Origin: Lichenostomus cassidix | Taxonomy: Eukaryota; Chordata; Aves; Passeriformes; Meliphagidae | Length of the DNA stretch: 64,000 bases | Direction of reading: 5' to 3' | Assembly (NCBI GenBank): GCA_008360975.2 | Contig: CM039187.1 | Coordinates: 19,435,495 to 19,499,494, forward strand | Shown: positions 45,001 through 55,480 of the stretch, in pieces | Layout: each line of letters begins with the position of its first letter | How positions within the stretch are numbered: the first letter of the stretch is position 1 | The notes under the pieces: model-generated | Told to the model about the DNA's origin: nothing | Databases searched by the model: none | The model's input: the letters and a program-made list of their open reading frames with translations, nothing else | Program-made: the position numbers and the translations under genes

Positions 45001-48000
45001 GCAGTCTCTAAACTGACAGAGGAAGTGCTGATGAAAACACCAGACAAGACACCAGATGGATATAGAAAATCTGCTTTAAATGTGAAGATCATTGCCTGCC
45101 AAGCTGCAGCCTGCAGCTGAGTGGTGACCTGTCAAGGCCATTGAGTGCAATCTGCAGCCACTCCACTGGATTCACTGTCTTGAGAGTACCTCCTGTAAAC
45201 CTTCTGACAGGGTGTCGTGGTCCAACCCCAGTCAGCAGCCAAGCCCCACACAACTGCTTACTCACTCCCCCACCTGCAGGACCAGGGAGAGAACTGGGAG
45301 AGTAGAAGTGAAAAAACTTCTGGGTTGAGATAAAGACAGTTTAATAGAGAAAGTAAAAGCCACGCACACAAGCAAAGCAAAAGAAGGAATTAATTCACTG
45401 CTTCCCATGAGCAGGCAGACATTCAGCCATCTCCAGGACAGCACGGCCCCATCATGCATAAGGGCTACTTGGGAAGACAAACAGCATCACTCCCAACATC
45501 TCCACTTCCTCCTTCTTCCCCCTCTTTACATAGTGAGCATGATGGCATGTAGTCTGGAATATCCCTTTGGTCAGTTGGAGTCAGCTGTCCTGGCTGTTTC
45601 CCCTCCCAACATCCACTCATTCCCAGACTCCTGACCAGCGTGGCAGTAGGGAAAGCAGAAAAAGCCTTGGCTCTATGTAAGCCCTGCTCAGCAATAACAA
45701 AAACATCTCTATTATGAACCCTGTACTCAGCACAAATCCAAAACACAGCCCCATACCAGCCACTGTGAAGAAAACTAATTCTACCCCAGCCAAAACCAGC
45801 ACACAGGGACAGCTCGCAGCTCTGAAGAAATCCTGAGCACTGAAAGCTGCCTACAGTCCCCCCAGATTTGGGAGGTGTCATAAAAACCATAAGATACATC
45901 CCTAAGGATATCATTGCAACAAAAGGAGCCTGCAGGAAACATGGTGTGGGTCCTCTCCTGGTCTCTGGACCTTAACTGAGCCATTTGGTTATTTGGGGCC
46001 TTTATTTCCTCTGCTGCCAAAGGAGGGAGAGAGGCACATTACTCACCCCTGTGAGGAACACCAAGCTGAGTACACTGTTACCATGACTCATTTTCAATCA
46101 GACAAGCTGCCAAACGGTCAAGAACAACAGTGGATTAACGCCAGCACTGGAACACTGCTGGAGACTCAGCCATACAGCCTGGATTTCAAGACTGATAATC
46201 TACACAATATGCGATAAAATGGTAGAAATTATCCAGTATCACCACGAACAGCTAAACCAGAGCAGCCAGGGACACTGAAATACTGAAGCCTCCTGAAGAA
46301 CCCCCAAGAGCCACCAGAATGAGCAACTGGCATTCACAGTGACATCTCAGCACATTGCCAGTGCTTCTGGTGTCAGTTCCCCTTCTGTGTCCACTTCAGA
46401 GGAATTTGAAATGCGAGTGCTCTCCTCCATCGGATAAGAGCCACTGGTAGCAAAAGGGCTATCATGTCTCTCAGGTACCCCAAAAGCCTTGCCCCTAAGG
46501 ACAAGCTATAAGGATGTACAGTAATAAAAAAGAGAAGCGGATCTGTAAAAAGGAAACATGTTTTAAAATCCAGCTTCTTCAATTTTGGAAATAACTTGCC
46601 CTGAAATGCAACCTTACACTAACTGCTGCCTGCAACATCCAGCTCATACTGCCTGCCAGGACTGCTCATAGCAAACATGTCTGCACAAGGGCAGGGTATG
46701 GAGGGAACCCATCCCCCATCCTTTTAGGATGATTTATAGCTACTAATAATGTTCCCTTCCCCCCTCGCAGCAAGGTCTGTGCTTATCTCAGTGCCGTAAA
46801 GCAAAAGGCGTTTCTGTTAGTAAGTGAGGAGCACAGAGCTGCCACTGGGAAGACGTTTTCCTGCTTTTATTTTTGTCACATCCCTGCCTGGTCCATGGGA
46901 AGCAGCAAGAGCAGGCATGTGGCTGGGGGGAAAGCAGGCAGAGGTGCTCAGAGTACTAGCAGCTACCAGCAAGCTTACACAAAAGGACTTCAAAAATGAA
47001 CAAAAACTTCAGGCTAGAAGGCATCCAGTAAATTTTGCAACACCCAGAACTGCTTTGCTCCTGGTCTCAGACAATCTAAAGCTTTGCTCCAGCCTCTCTG
47101 CTTTCCCTTGCCTCTTAACTGAGCATGAAGCCAAGGGGACAGCAGATAGTCCTTGCACACCTTGTACAGGTGGGTGACCCAGTACTGAGCAGACAGAGCT
47201 GAACTTCTGCATGGAAAGGCAAGGAGGGCTAAAAGACACTGCAAGGGACAAAACTAGCAAACACAACCTCTTGTGTTCTTCGCAAGAGCTCACCGACTGG
47301 CGTGGGCTTCCTCCACTGGGGTTGAGCAGATGGGGACATTGGCAGATTCACAAAGCACCAGGAACCTCCCAGCTCCAGAGACACCATGGTTGGGTGAAAA
47401 AAGATCTGCATACCTCGTAACATCATGCCCAAGGGCTTCTCTTGGAAAGGAGCCATGCCCTACCTTGAGATGATTGCTCCTAGGCAATTGGGTTGCACTG
47501 CCATTAGGTCATTTTGCTGTTGAACAGACAATGCTGAGATAGGCAGAGCAGCACTTACTCATACTGTGTCCAAAATAGGTCCCAGAGTGTGGTTATGGTG
47601 ATGCTCTGTTTGGCTGGTGTTCTGTGTAAGTGATCCGGGCTACTATAGAGATAATCTAGATACTTATAACCAGACACATCAAACTACGTCCTTGACACCA
47701 GCTCAGACATAGGTGCCAGCATATGGAGGAATCAAATAATCCCCATAATCCATGGCTTCAATTGTGCACTCTTTACTCATGCAAAACTCCATGTAGTAGG
47801 CAACAGTTTAGACCAGTTATACGCTTGGACCCCTTTTTTTAAAAGAGGTCCCACAGATTCAGGATTGGTTTGGGTAGAAGAAAAAAGCTACATTATTTTC
47901 TTATACTACAAAGTGCAGCTTTGTGCACATGAGCCCCCTTGCACCCACACGTTGGGCTCCACCTTGCCAACACCACCAGGACTTTGCAAAGCTCAGATGA

Positions 48001-51000
48001 CCGTCTCCCAGGCCATTTGCTGGCTATTGTCTCCTTGCACTGGTGGCCAGGCAGCAAACAAAGCACTATGAAATAGCAAGTCTTCAGGTAGTCTTTGGGC
48101 AAGTGCATTTACAATAGAAAACACTTTGATTTAGCAGTGGGAGACACATTTGGCTGCTTACTCGGCTCCCAGGACCTCTTTACAAAACTTCTGTCTGTCC
48201 CAGAGCTTGCCAAACACAACCACATTTTACATTTGATGCAATTTCCTCCATACACGCTACCTAATAAGCTTTGCAGTCCCTGAACAGGGATATATGGTGC
48301 CTTTTTTCCTTCTGCAGGCGAGGATCCAAGAGGCAGCAGTGGATATAGTGAGGGAAGCTGCTGCCCACAGCAAATGAGAGGGAGGAACGGTGGGAAGCAT
48401 TTTATGAAAAGCAGCATAACTCAGCTCCATGTGAGTCAAGATGGCTGGGTGGGTCTAAAATTCATTCAATTTTTTCTGGTCTGCTCCCCTCATCCATTCC
48501 GGCACCCTACATGCTCACTCTGTCAGCTCTTCACAGTTTCTCACAGACCCTACAGCCTCAGGCATCACCCATCACTCCACACCTAAACACACACTGCAAG
48601 AAGTGATGAAGAGATAAGAAATGAGAAAATTAACATCAGCCAAGAAAAAGATCTGGAGAAACTGCACCTATGTGTGCTTGAGAGGAAAACCCAGCTGGGT
48701 CTTTGCTGGAAAGGACAGACATGAAGCAACATACTTCCAAGGCCACCAGTGACAACCAAACATCTCTGACATGCAGTTTAATCCTCCCCACCCACCCACA
48801 CTGCTCTTTTACCATGAGTAATGTCCTCAGTGCTGAAGTATTATGCTAAGCAGTCAAAGTTTCTCCCAGCAAAAGCATGCAGCTGGGTCAGCAGAGATCA
48901 GAGGCTATGAGAAAATTCAGAAAAGCACGTTCCCCACCCCTTCTCTTTAAGGGAGCAGGAATGATATGCTGGTTCCTTACAATTGGCTCCAGGAGAGTTC
49001 CCTTCAGTGCTGCTTCCGTTCTCTGCACCATTACAGCCCAACAAGGCTGCAGCCCAAATCTCATTGCTGCTCTGCACTGGCCCAGCCCACACCATCACCA
49101 GAAGGGAGTCATACCTCTGCTCGGTGAAACCCCAGAGCATCAGCCCACCCCAGCGGGGTCTGGGCTCCCATTGCACAAGCTCCTCTGGCAGCCCAGCCCT
49201 CACCCTCCTGCCTGCCTTCATGCCCTACCGCGACAGCCAGAGGAGCTTTGCTAACACAGAAAGGGGAAGGCATCAGACACTGCACAGAGAGGGCTGACCT
49301 CAGTAAGACAGTATAAAAAGACATAGGTGAAAGGATTTGCTGAGACAGATACTCAAACTGTGGATGAGTTAATCAGCCTCACAGCTTCCTTTTTCTGTTT
49401 GTTTTAATGTGGGACATTTGCAAGAAATTTTTTACAAGACCTCAAAAACAACTGAGTCTTTCCTGATGGTTTATTTCATCCTCTAAATAAATCAACACAT
49501 CCACTAATCAGCAACCATCTAAGATACTGTAGTCCAGAACAACATCAATTATTCATGCAGTTAAGGACTCCTACAATTTCCCTGTTTATACTGAAAAAAA
49601 AAAATTCATTTCCTCCTGTTATTTTGATGCTGCATCCTTCAATTCATTTTACATACCAAATACATTTCTTGATGGACCTAGTGATTTCTGAGGGTGGAAG
49701 GTTCCAAGAAGCCTGGAGCCATATACAACTTGACATCTGAACAAGCAGATCAGGAAACAAAAAGAACTCTCTTTCTCCCAAGAAGTCCAACACTTACTTT
49801 TGTCACCTTAAGTTCTAGGACTTAAAGCTCTCACATAATATTGAGGCTGGTATATTAATTCCAAATTTGGACTTCTCTCTTTAGGTTCTTAGGGGAACTT
49901 GTCCAGAACAAAGTGGGTGAGACATCATCAAAAGAGATTATACTGGTCACAAAGAAGAGGTACAGAGAAAAGGGAACTCAAAAGTTTGGATGGCATCGAG
50001 CTGCTGCAAAACCAGTGACAAATTAATCTGGAAATGTGAATGGAGGAAAATGCAACCCTGGCGCCTAGGAAAGACAAGAGTACTGCTCCTGCAGGTAGCT
50101 CATATAGAAAGCATTTGATTAGTATCCAAATAATTGTAAAAGCTATTTTCAAGGTAAAAGTGCCACCCCCAGACTTAGAAAATCAGGCTAGAAAAGATCA
50201 AACCTGTCCTGTGCCCCAAGGCACTCTGCCTTTACCCCGAGAAAATTCTGCTGCTCTGCCCTTGCTACAATTAAGGATGGTTTCTTCTCATCCAAACCCT
50301 GGCAGTCAGGGAGATCATTAAAGCCTTTTCGTTTTCTCAGCAGCCATTTGTTTCTTTTAAGCACAGGCTTTTGTAGCAGCTGCTCTGGAAACTGCCAGGA
50401 TTGATGCTGATTTCAAAGTGTGTAGGGGCACAACCTCTCTTCTTCGCACCCCGTGCGCTCTGACAGAGCAGACAGAACTCCCTCTAAGCAAAGGCGCAAG
50501 GCATCCTGCCGTCCCCTAAACACCAACCCAGCCGCTTCTGCAGGGCAGGAAGCTCTTGGGAGGTGACATTAACAACCAGTGTTCCACAGGTACTTATCAG
50601 CTGTGTAGTTCTGGAGCAGCTCTGCCTGGCATGGCACAGCAGGACTGCTGCTGCTGCAGCCTCCACCCCACTCGCAGCCAGGCAAACATTTGAGCAGGAA
50701 ACATAAAGCCACCTTTACCTTCCTATAAGGCCCAGCAGCTTTTCCCAGCTGCCTCCCTCTGCCCAGACAGCCTCAGAACAAGACCTGATCACCACGCTGG
50801 CATTTGCAGTCACAGACACAAGAGCAGGACCACGTGGCAGAGGAACTGCAGCCATAGGTGTGCACAGCGGGGACCAGCCAAGGTTCCCCCGGCTGAGGAG
50901 GAAAGCAAGGCAACCCTAAATCCTATCACATCCACCACACCCCATGTTTCCTTTGGCAGAGGCAAGGCATTCTAGTTCCACTCTGGGAGCAGAAGGCTGC

Positions 51001-54000
51001 CCGGAAAGCCCCAGCTCTCCTTAAGTCTCAGAAAAATAGCCTGCAGCCAGAGTCACTTTCCACCTAGGAAGTGGCTGAAGCCCAGCTCCCAGGACAGTCA
51101 CTTGTGCCACTTGGCTGAGCCCTGGCATGTGCCAGAGGACAGTCTCCACCCATTCCACCAAGAGATGCCCAATACCAGGGTGTCCCCTACCAACAGGACT
51201 CTCCCTCAACACTGGCTCCAGGATGCCTTTGCTCAGCTGCTTCTTACAAGGGGACTGGCTGACAGGGTAAGGACATCAGCCAGTACCAAAGCTAAACCTG
51301 GTATCTTTTCATAACACAAGATTCAGTCCTATGCTTGATTTCAGATCGTCAAGTCCGGTTTTACTGCTAAATCAAGCTTTAAGTTTATAAAGCCGGTTCA
51401 GAGGGCCGTGCTTAAAAAGAAAACCAACACACTCAAACACCTAATTATGATCCAATTATGTATTTTATATAAATCTGAGTTTGTAAAACACCATGAATAG
51501 ATAAAATATCAGACTAAACAGGCATGAATTCATGTTACAGTGGTTGCAATAAGCGACAACCATCATATTGGGATTTAATCTTTTTAATGTATTTGCATAA
51601 CTGGTCTGTCTTGAAACCATTTTTTTCATTGGAAAATTGCTTGGTTTTATAGGAAAATGTCCAGTTTTACAGACTCTGAGAGACAGCCCTCCTTAATGGG
51701 GCTGTGAAGTTTTTGACATGGCAAAACAGAGCAAATCTCTTCTCTGCCCATATTTTGGGTCAGATGTTCAAAATCACTATCACCAACCACAAAAATCATC
51801 TCAATAACAAGGTTTATCAGGCAGTTCCATGTATTCAACTGGAAACAAAAAGCCTCAATGTTTCTCAAAATTGAATGCAACCAAACAGGCAACAGCTCAC
51901 GTTACCTGAGGAATGGAGGGGGATGGGGTCTGCCAACTGCACTGCTTTTCAGACAGCTCAATTTCATCAGCATCTCCTTTTATACAACGTGCTGCTTGCT
52001 TCCTCCATCAGCTCCACCAGCCTCAATGGGATTTAACTGGGAACTACCCTGTGCCTAGGTCAGCTTTACAGAAGCTATGATCCTGTATGTATGTATCCAT
52101 TCACATCTCAGAGTGAACTTTTCTCAAACTCTACCCCGACTCACAGCAGAGTATCACCCAAAGTGCACTAAAGACAAGGGCCTTTCCTACTCCTGTAGGG
52201 CAATCCAGCAGGCTTTGGCCCAGAGTTCATTACACTGATCAGCATAACACTGATTTGGGCTTTTTTCTGAACTAAGACTGCAATAAAGTGTCCACCAGAA
52301 CCCTAGTTTTAAAAAGAAATGTAAGCCAGAAACATCTGTGAAGCATCCGTCCTAAAGAGATGGGAAACTCCACAAGAAAGTCTCACCAGCAGCACTTGTG
52401 AAAACCCCACACTCAGCTCTCACTAGGAAGACTGGTCCGCCACAACCAAGAAACCAGAAGTGCTCTCAGAACAAGATGCTCATGTTGTATTTGAGCCTGT
52501 AACAGTTTTGAACACATATTTCAAGTGGAAAGGGACGTAGGGCAGTGACAAAAGACAAGATAAGAGCAGTTGTGGAAAAGCCACAATCTTTCATCTGCTA
52601 CTGCCTTAACGTACAACCAGCCATTGGTCCTATGCAGCCACTGTCAGCCAGAAGCCCTCAGCCAGGCTGCTCTGCTGGCTCCCATGCCCATGGCACCAGT
52701 GCTCTTCATCCTTTTTGGACTCTCAGGGGAACAATTCAAACAGTGCTGCCTCCCACCAACACGACTACATTCAAGTAAAACTACTCCCTGCATTATAGGG
52801 GAGCTTGAGAAGCAAAAAGGTACTAGCAAGGAGCTGAGGTACAATGGTGATGAGGGCCATAAATACCAAGATAAGCTCAAAAGCTTAATACCACAAGGAT
52901 GATGGCGCCAGAAGCCAAACCTGAGCCCCTGGCAGGCAATGCAGGCTGAATTTAGGCACCTGGCTCAAAGCGAGCTGCAAGACACCCAGTTCAGGTCCAT
53001 GCCCGGATGGATGTCTCTCTCCTGGCATCCCAGCATGCCAGCATATGGAGCAGCATGGTGACCCCACCAGGGCATCATTGAGAGATTCCACTAGCTACAA
53101 GGGAGGGCACTTACCCCACAGACAGCACACCTAAATTACAGTGCTCTCAGCGTCAGTGGTGGGACAATGCTGCTCCCCGGCACCCAGGGCAGGCAGCCCA
53201 GCCCTGTGCACCCTCACTGTTAGGAGCTAACAGTGCTCCTCAGGAGCACATCTGTGCCACCCATCTGCCTCCTACCTGCTTGCAGCACAAAGCAAACACA
53301 CAAGTGCTGAGAAGGGAGAGCTGTGACCTCCCCTGCTCACAGGGTGATGCTCTTATCACAGGTTACAGCCTCCCCACCCTCTCACTGCCCTCAGGCAGCC
53401 CCCCATCTCATATCTCAGTGGGATCAAGGCCCTCACAACCCCTGGCAGATGTCAGTCCCACAGCCAGAGCTCACCCCATCCCATGAGGGACGGAGGGCTC
53501 TGTCCCCAGAAAGGTCTCTGGTGAAAACACAGGTACTAAATGAAATAAGCAAGAATAACGAAGTTATGGCCCTGTAAAGTCATCACACAAGGAGGATCAG
53601 ACTCTTTAAGACAGGTCAAAACTGGATCAGATTTTTTTTACATAGTAAAGGGAAGACTTGCCAAGAACTTCACTCCTGAGCCCAGGAGACAAATCCAGGA
53701 ACCTTGGGAGAAAACCACAGGAAAGATTAATGACTTGAAGTCTTGGAAGGGAAATTAAAAGTGTCAGAGGGGCCACAAGAGAAAGCCCTGATAAGAGCTA
53801 CTAATTGTCAGCATTTACGTCACCACCACCAGAGATGCTATTTTATTACATTTTAGTCTCCAGGGTCACAATTTCTTATGAGGTGTTTATTTTTGCCACT
53901 TTGCTGATCTATGTCCCTTGGTATGTGCCTATAAACATTGACACAAGCAACTAAGCAGAGGTAAGAGCAGTGAGGTAGGGCTTTAGACACCCTTCTGCCT

Positions 54001-55480
54001 GAGAGTCCTTTGCTGGAAGGAAATGGCAATAATTACCATAACAATGAAGTAAATATCACTTCCCTTACAGTAAAGCTGCTTTCATGTCCCAAAAATGCTT
54101 TAGAAAAATGAGGCACTATTACTGTAATTGAAAGAGATTAGACAGAAAACCAGTAACTCTCCCCCCCTCTGTGGGTTTTACAGCACTTGTGAGCTCTGCC
54201 CTTCCTGCAGCTGGCAGCTTCCCTCATGGAACCTGCGCTCCTTTGGGCACTGGGACCCCATGGCAGGAGGTCCTGTGGCAGGAGGCATTTATAAAAATTC
54301 ACAAGTCTGAGCACGCTGGTCTTCTTTACAAAGACTTTACGTAAGTTCAAGTTCTTGTATATCTCACTTCCCACAGTCCTTCCTCACCTGGGGCATGCGG
54401 GCACCTCAAAATTGTGCAATGGTGGCACACGCCAGAGCCCAAGGCTGCTAGCAGCTCGCTGGATGCCCCTGTTTTGCAGAGGTATTGCTGGAAAGAGAAG
54501 CAATTCCTTCATTCCTTTTCCCCTGGGGGAGGCCTGCAGCCAGCCCCGACGAGACTCTGTGCAGCGTACCCCACACAGAGCCGCGCAGGGACAGCAGTCT
54601 GGGGTTCAGGGCCGCACACACGGACCCTGGCAAACCGCTGGTGCCCCGCAGGGAGCGGCGGGGCAGAGCCCAGCCCCCGGGCCAGCTCCGGGCCAGCCGA
54701 GCACCTGCGGTGCAGGTGGGGACGCGGACAGCACAGCGAGGCACGGAGCACCGGCGTCTTATGGGCAGACGCTGGAGCAGAGGACGGGAAAATCCATGTA
54801 CAAAGCTAAAATTGTTTCGATGCAAAACTTTTGTAATTTCCTAACTAATTTCTTTTTTTGGGGGGTGGGGAGAAAGACTTCGAACAGAGACGGGCAGAGC
54901 CACTAAATACACCTTAACAAGGCTTCTGTAAACAAAGACCTTAACTATACATGGCAAGCAAAGGCCGGCGAGCATTCAACCCCCTCGGTGCGGCGGGTTG
55001 CCCCAGGGTGTGCTGCCGAACCCGAGCTGAGGGGATCCTGCCTGCTGCCGCCTCAGGGTCCCTATGGATGGGCTGAGCAGGGAGGGTCCCTGGGAAGCAC
55101 AGACCACAGGCTGCTACAGGTGAAGGGGCTGCCTGGGCCACCACTGATTTCTCCGTAAACATAAAAAATTCAAACTAAGAAAGAGCGAGGAGGAAAAGAC
55201 ACAGAGACACACCACACTCCCGCCCCCCCCCCCCGCCCTCGCCCCGGCCCTGCCGTTGTGCCACCTGCCAGCCCGAGCCCACCCCGTCGCCCAGCCTACC
55301 CGGGAGATGGCCAGGGGCTGTTCGAAGTCGCGGCCGCCCACCAGGCGGAAGCCCCAGGGCCCGGGGCCCGAGAGCACGATGCGGTGCGTCCCCATGTGCG
55401 CGCTGCACCTCACGGATAGCTCGGCAGCCCCTCCGCCCTCACCGGCCCGGCCAGGCCCGCCCCGCGCGCCGGCCCCGCCC
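11715..55480 (-). CDS. PDLIM1: PDLIM1 (CLP36/elfin), complete PDZ-LIM adaptor gene
   Basis: This gene encodes a cytoskeletal adaptor that binds alpha-actinin on stress fibres and Z-discs and recruits kinases such as CLIK1 through its LIM domain. Coding exons, in order, are 55300-55395, 43233-43384, 33441-33525, 23236-23426, 16845-16999, 13865-13982 and 12073-12259. They total 984 bp, giving 327 residues plus stop, with every splice phase consistent. The PDZ domain is residues about 3-84, with the PWGF carboxylate loop. The ZM motif is about 136-160. The LIM domain is about 258-308, with zinc ligands C258, C261, H278, C281, C284, C287, C305 and H308. Length matches mammalian PDLIM1 (about 329). 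The promoter is a CpG island. An extra ZM-type exon candidate lies in intron 4. Confidence 0.98.
11736..11741 (-). terminator. PDLIM1: PDLIM1 polyadenylation signal AATAAA
   Basis: This is the first canonical hexamer on the minus strand downstream of the stop. Another AATAAA lies about 700 bp further (near 11,040) and could serve as a distal site. Confidence 0.7.
12073..12259 (-). CDS. PDLIM1: PDLIM1 exon 7, LIM domain second half and C-terminus
   Basis: The exon is 187 bp. After completing Val266 it reads [20 protein letters not shown], then [20 protein letters not shown] and [21 protein letters not shown], stop. Four of the eight zinc ligands after H278 fall here. The acceptor is CCCCAG. 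Confidence 0.98.
12260..13864 (-). other. PDLIM1: PDLIM1 intron 6
   Basis: This 1.6-kb intron shows no recognised repeat, exon or RNA gene. An AT-rich patch occupies about 12,890-13,090. Confidence 0.85.
13865..13982 (-). CDS. PDLIM1: PDLIM1 exon 6, start of LIM domain
   Basis: The exon is 118 bp and reads [20 protein letters not shown] then [18 protein letters not shown]. It supplies the first CxxC zinc pair (C258, C261). The donor GTAAGT follows GGCATTGT. Confidence 0.97.
13983..16844 (-). other. PDLIM1: PDLIM1 intron 5
   Basis: This 2.9-kb intron has no recognised element. The 191-codon open frame at 14803-15378 on the sense strand shows no domain and no family resemblance. Confidence 0.8.
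16845..16999 (-). CDS. PDLIM1: PDLIM1 exon 5, inter-domain linker
   Basis: The exon is 155 bp and reads [40 protein letters not shown] and [11 protein letters not shown]. The SEVYKMLQE and [10 protein letters not shown] blocks are conserved across PDLIM1-4. The acceptor is CTTCCTCAG and the donor GTGAGT. It can be entered from exon 4 or from the candidate ZM exon, both of which end in phase 2. Confidence 0.97.
17930..18120 (+). mobile_element. Possible degraded CR1 3' end
   Basis: GAATTAAAAATAGCCTGGAC, then GGATGGACTAAAGGACACAT and TTCCTGCCTGCCTTGTGTTC, follow the order of an older CR1 3' terminus (bend, GGACTAGATGACC, TTCCAACC, TTCTATG). Divergence is high, so the boundaries are approximate. 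Confidence 0.5.
20607..20903 (-). CDS. PDLIM1: Candidate alternative PDLIM1 exon with second (ALP-type) ZM motif
   Basis: This open segment ends at CCCCAG|GTAACC (donor at 20606). Its end is rich in ZM-motif residues: [17 protein letters not shown] followed by ATLQGQ. The upstream part reads [20 protein letters not shown] and EVPGLKVL. The pattern LK..A...P..P.E.E.PG.K..H.QFN.P.QLYS..NIM.TLQGQ is that of the striated-muscle isoform of PDLIM3. Using the GCCGGCAG acceptor (exon edge 20903) it is 297 bp, phase 2 to 2, a perfect cassette between exons 4 and 5. In-frame acceptors with edges at 20875 or 20842 give phase 0 to 2, which would let it replace exon 4. Coding character is strong; splicing is inferred. 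Confidence 0.75.
23236..23426 (-). CDS. PDLIM1: PDLIM1 exon 4, ZM motif exon
   Basis: The exon is 191 bp, phase 0 to 2. It reads [20 protein letters not shown], then [20 protein letters not shown], the ZM motif that helps alpha-actinin binding, and [20 protein letters not shown]. The acceptor is GCATGCAG and the donor GTAAGT. Confidence 0.98.
28317..28347. repeat. A-rich low-complexity run
   Basis: About 31 bases are composed almost only of A with a few T, in PDLIM1 intron 3. Confidence 0.8.
29664..29718. repeat. A/C-rich low-complexity run
   Basis: Repeated AAACCC-, AAAAC- and AAACA-like units occur without a strict period, in PDLIM1 intron 3. Confidence 0.75.
33441..33525 (-). CDS. PDLIM1: PDLIM1 exon 3
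   Basis: The exon is 85 bp. It completes Arg83 and reads [20 protein letters not shown] then MNLASEPQ. The VWSPLV and NLASEPQ blocks are diagnostic for PDLIM1-4. The acceptor is GTTGCAG and the donor GTAAGT. The exon ends at phase 0, the junction where PDLIM3 and LDB3 diverge into alternative ZM exons. Confidence 0.97.
33526..43232 (-). other. PDLIM1: PDLIM1 intron 2
   Basis: This 9.7-kb intron shows no recognised mobile element or exon. Short poly-A and poly-T runs occur, for example near 39,440. Confidence 0.8.
43233..43384 (-). CDS. PDLIM1: PDLIM1 exon 2, PDZ domain core
   Basis: The exon is 152 bp, phase 0 to 2. It reads [40 protein letters not shown] and [10 protein letters not shown]. 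This is the C-terminal two-thirds of the PDZ fold, including the second helix ([11 protein letters not shown]). The acceptor is CTTTTAG and the donor GTACGT. Confidence 0.98.
45208..45212. repeat. Target-site duplication, left (CAGGG)
   Basis: The 5-bp direct repeat abuts TGTCGTGG, the LTR edge, and matches the copy at 45804-45808. Confidence 0.85.
45213..45803 (-). mobile_element. Complete solo ERV-type LTR
   Basis: The 591-bp LTR reads TGTGCTGG ... CGACA on the minus strand, with TG/CA ends. It is flanked by a 5-bp target duplication CAGGG (45208-45212 and 45804-45808), which suits an ERVL-like integrase. No internal sequence is left, so recombination between two LTRs removed the provirus. 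The TATA position reads TATGTAAA (plus-strand TTTACATA, 45525-45532) and the AATAAA of the other copy is changed to ATTAAA, so the element looks weakened as promoter or terminator. Confidence 0.95.
45804..45808. repeat. Target-site duplication, right (CAGGG)
   Basis: The partner of 45208-45212 directly follows CCAGCACA, the other LTR edge. Confidence 0.85.
55223..55234. repeat. Poly-C run
   Basis: Twelve consecutive C lie in PDLIM1 intron 1 close to exon 1, a likely sequencing or assembly trouble spot. Confidence 0.85.
55300..55395 (-). CDS. PDLIM1: PDLIM1 exon 1, start codon and PDZ ligand loop
   Basis: The 96 coding bases read [20 protein letters not shown] then [12 protein letters not shown]. 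The ATG at 55393-55395 is the only in-frame ATG near the PDZ start and has G at +4. PWGF is the carboxylate-binding loop. The donor is CGG|GTAGGC. The first ten residues differ from the human MTTQQIDLQG, while everything from GPGPWGF on agrees closely. Confidence 0.97.

Larger units (their letters stand above)
43385..55299 (-). other. PDLIM1: PDLIM1 intron 1
   Basis: This 11.9-kb intron carries the complete solo LTR (45213-45803), in sense with PDLIM1 transcription. An AT-rich block lies at about 51,330-51,640 and a CpG-containing block at about 54,540-54,780. No other gene is seen. Confidence 0.8.

Noticed and set aside
45465..45914. 149-codon open frame on the minus strand over the LTR
   Set aside because: Translation of LTR regulatory sequence and flank; a similar frame recurs in the other LTR copy, and it is not a retroviral gene product.
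54355..54906. Overlapping long open frames (up to 183 codons) near PDLIM1 exon 1
   Set aside because: GC-rich island-flank DNA lacks stops in several frames at once; arginine- and proline-rich translations without domains.
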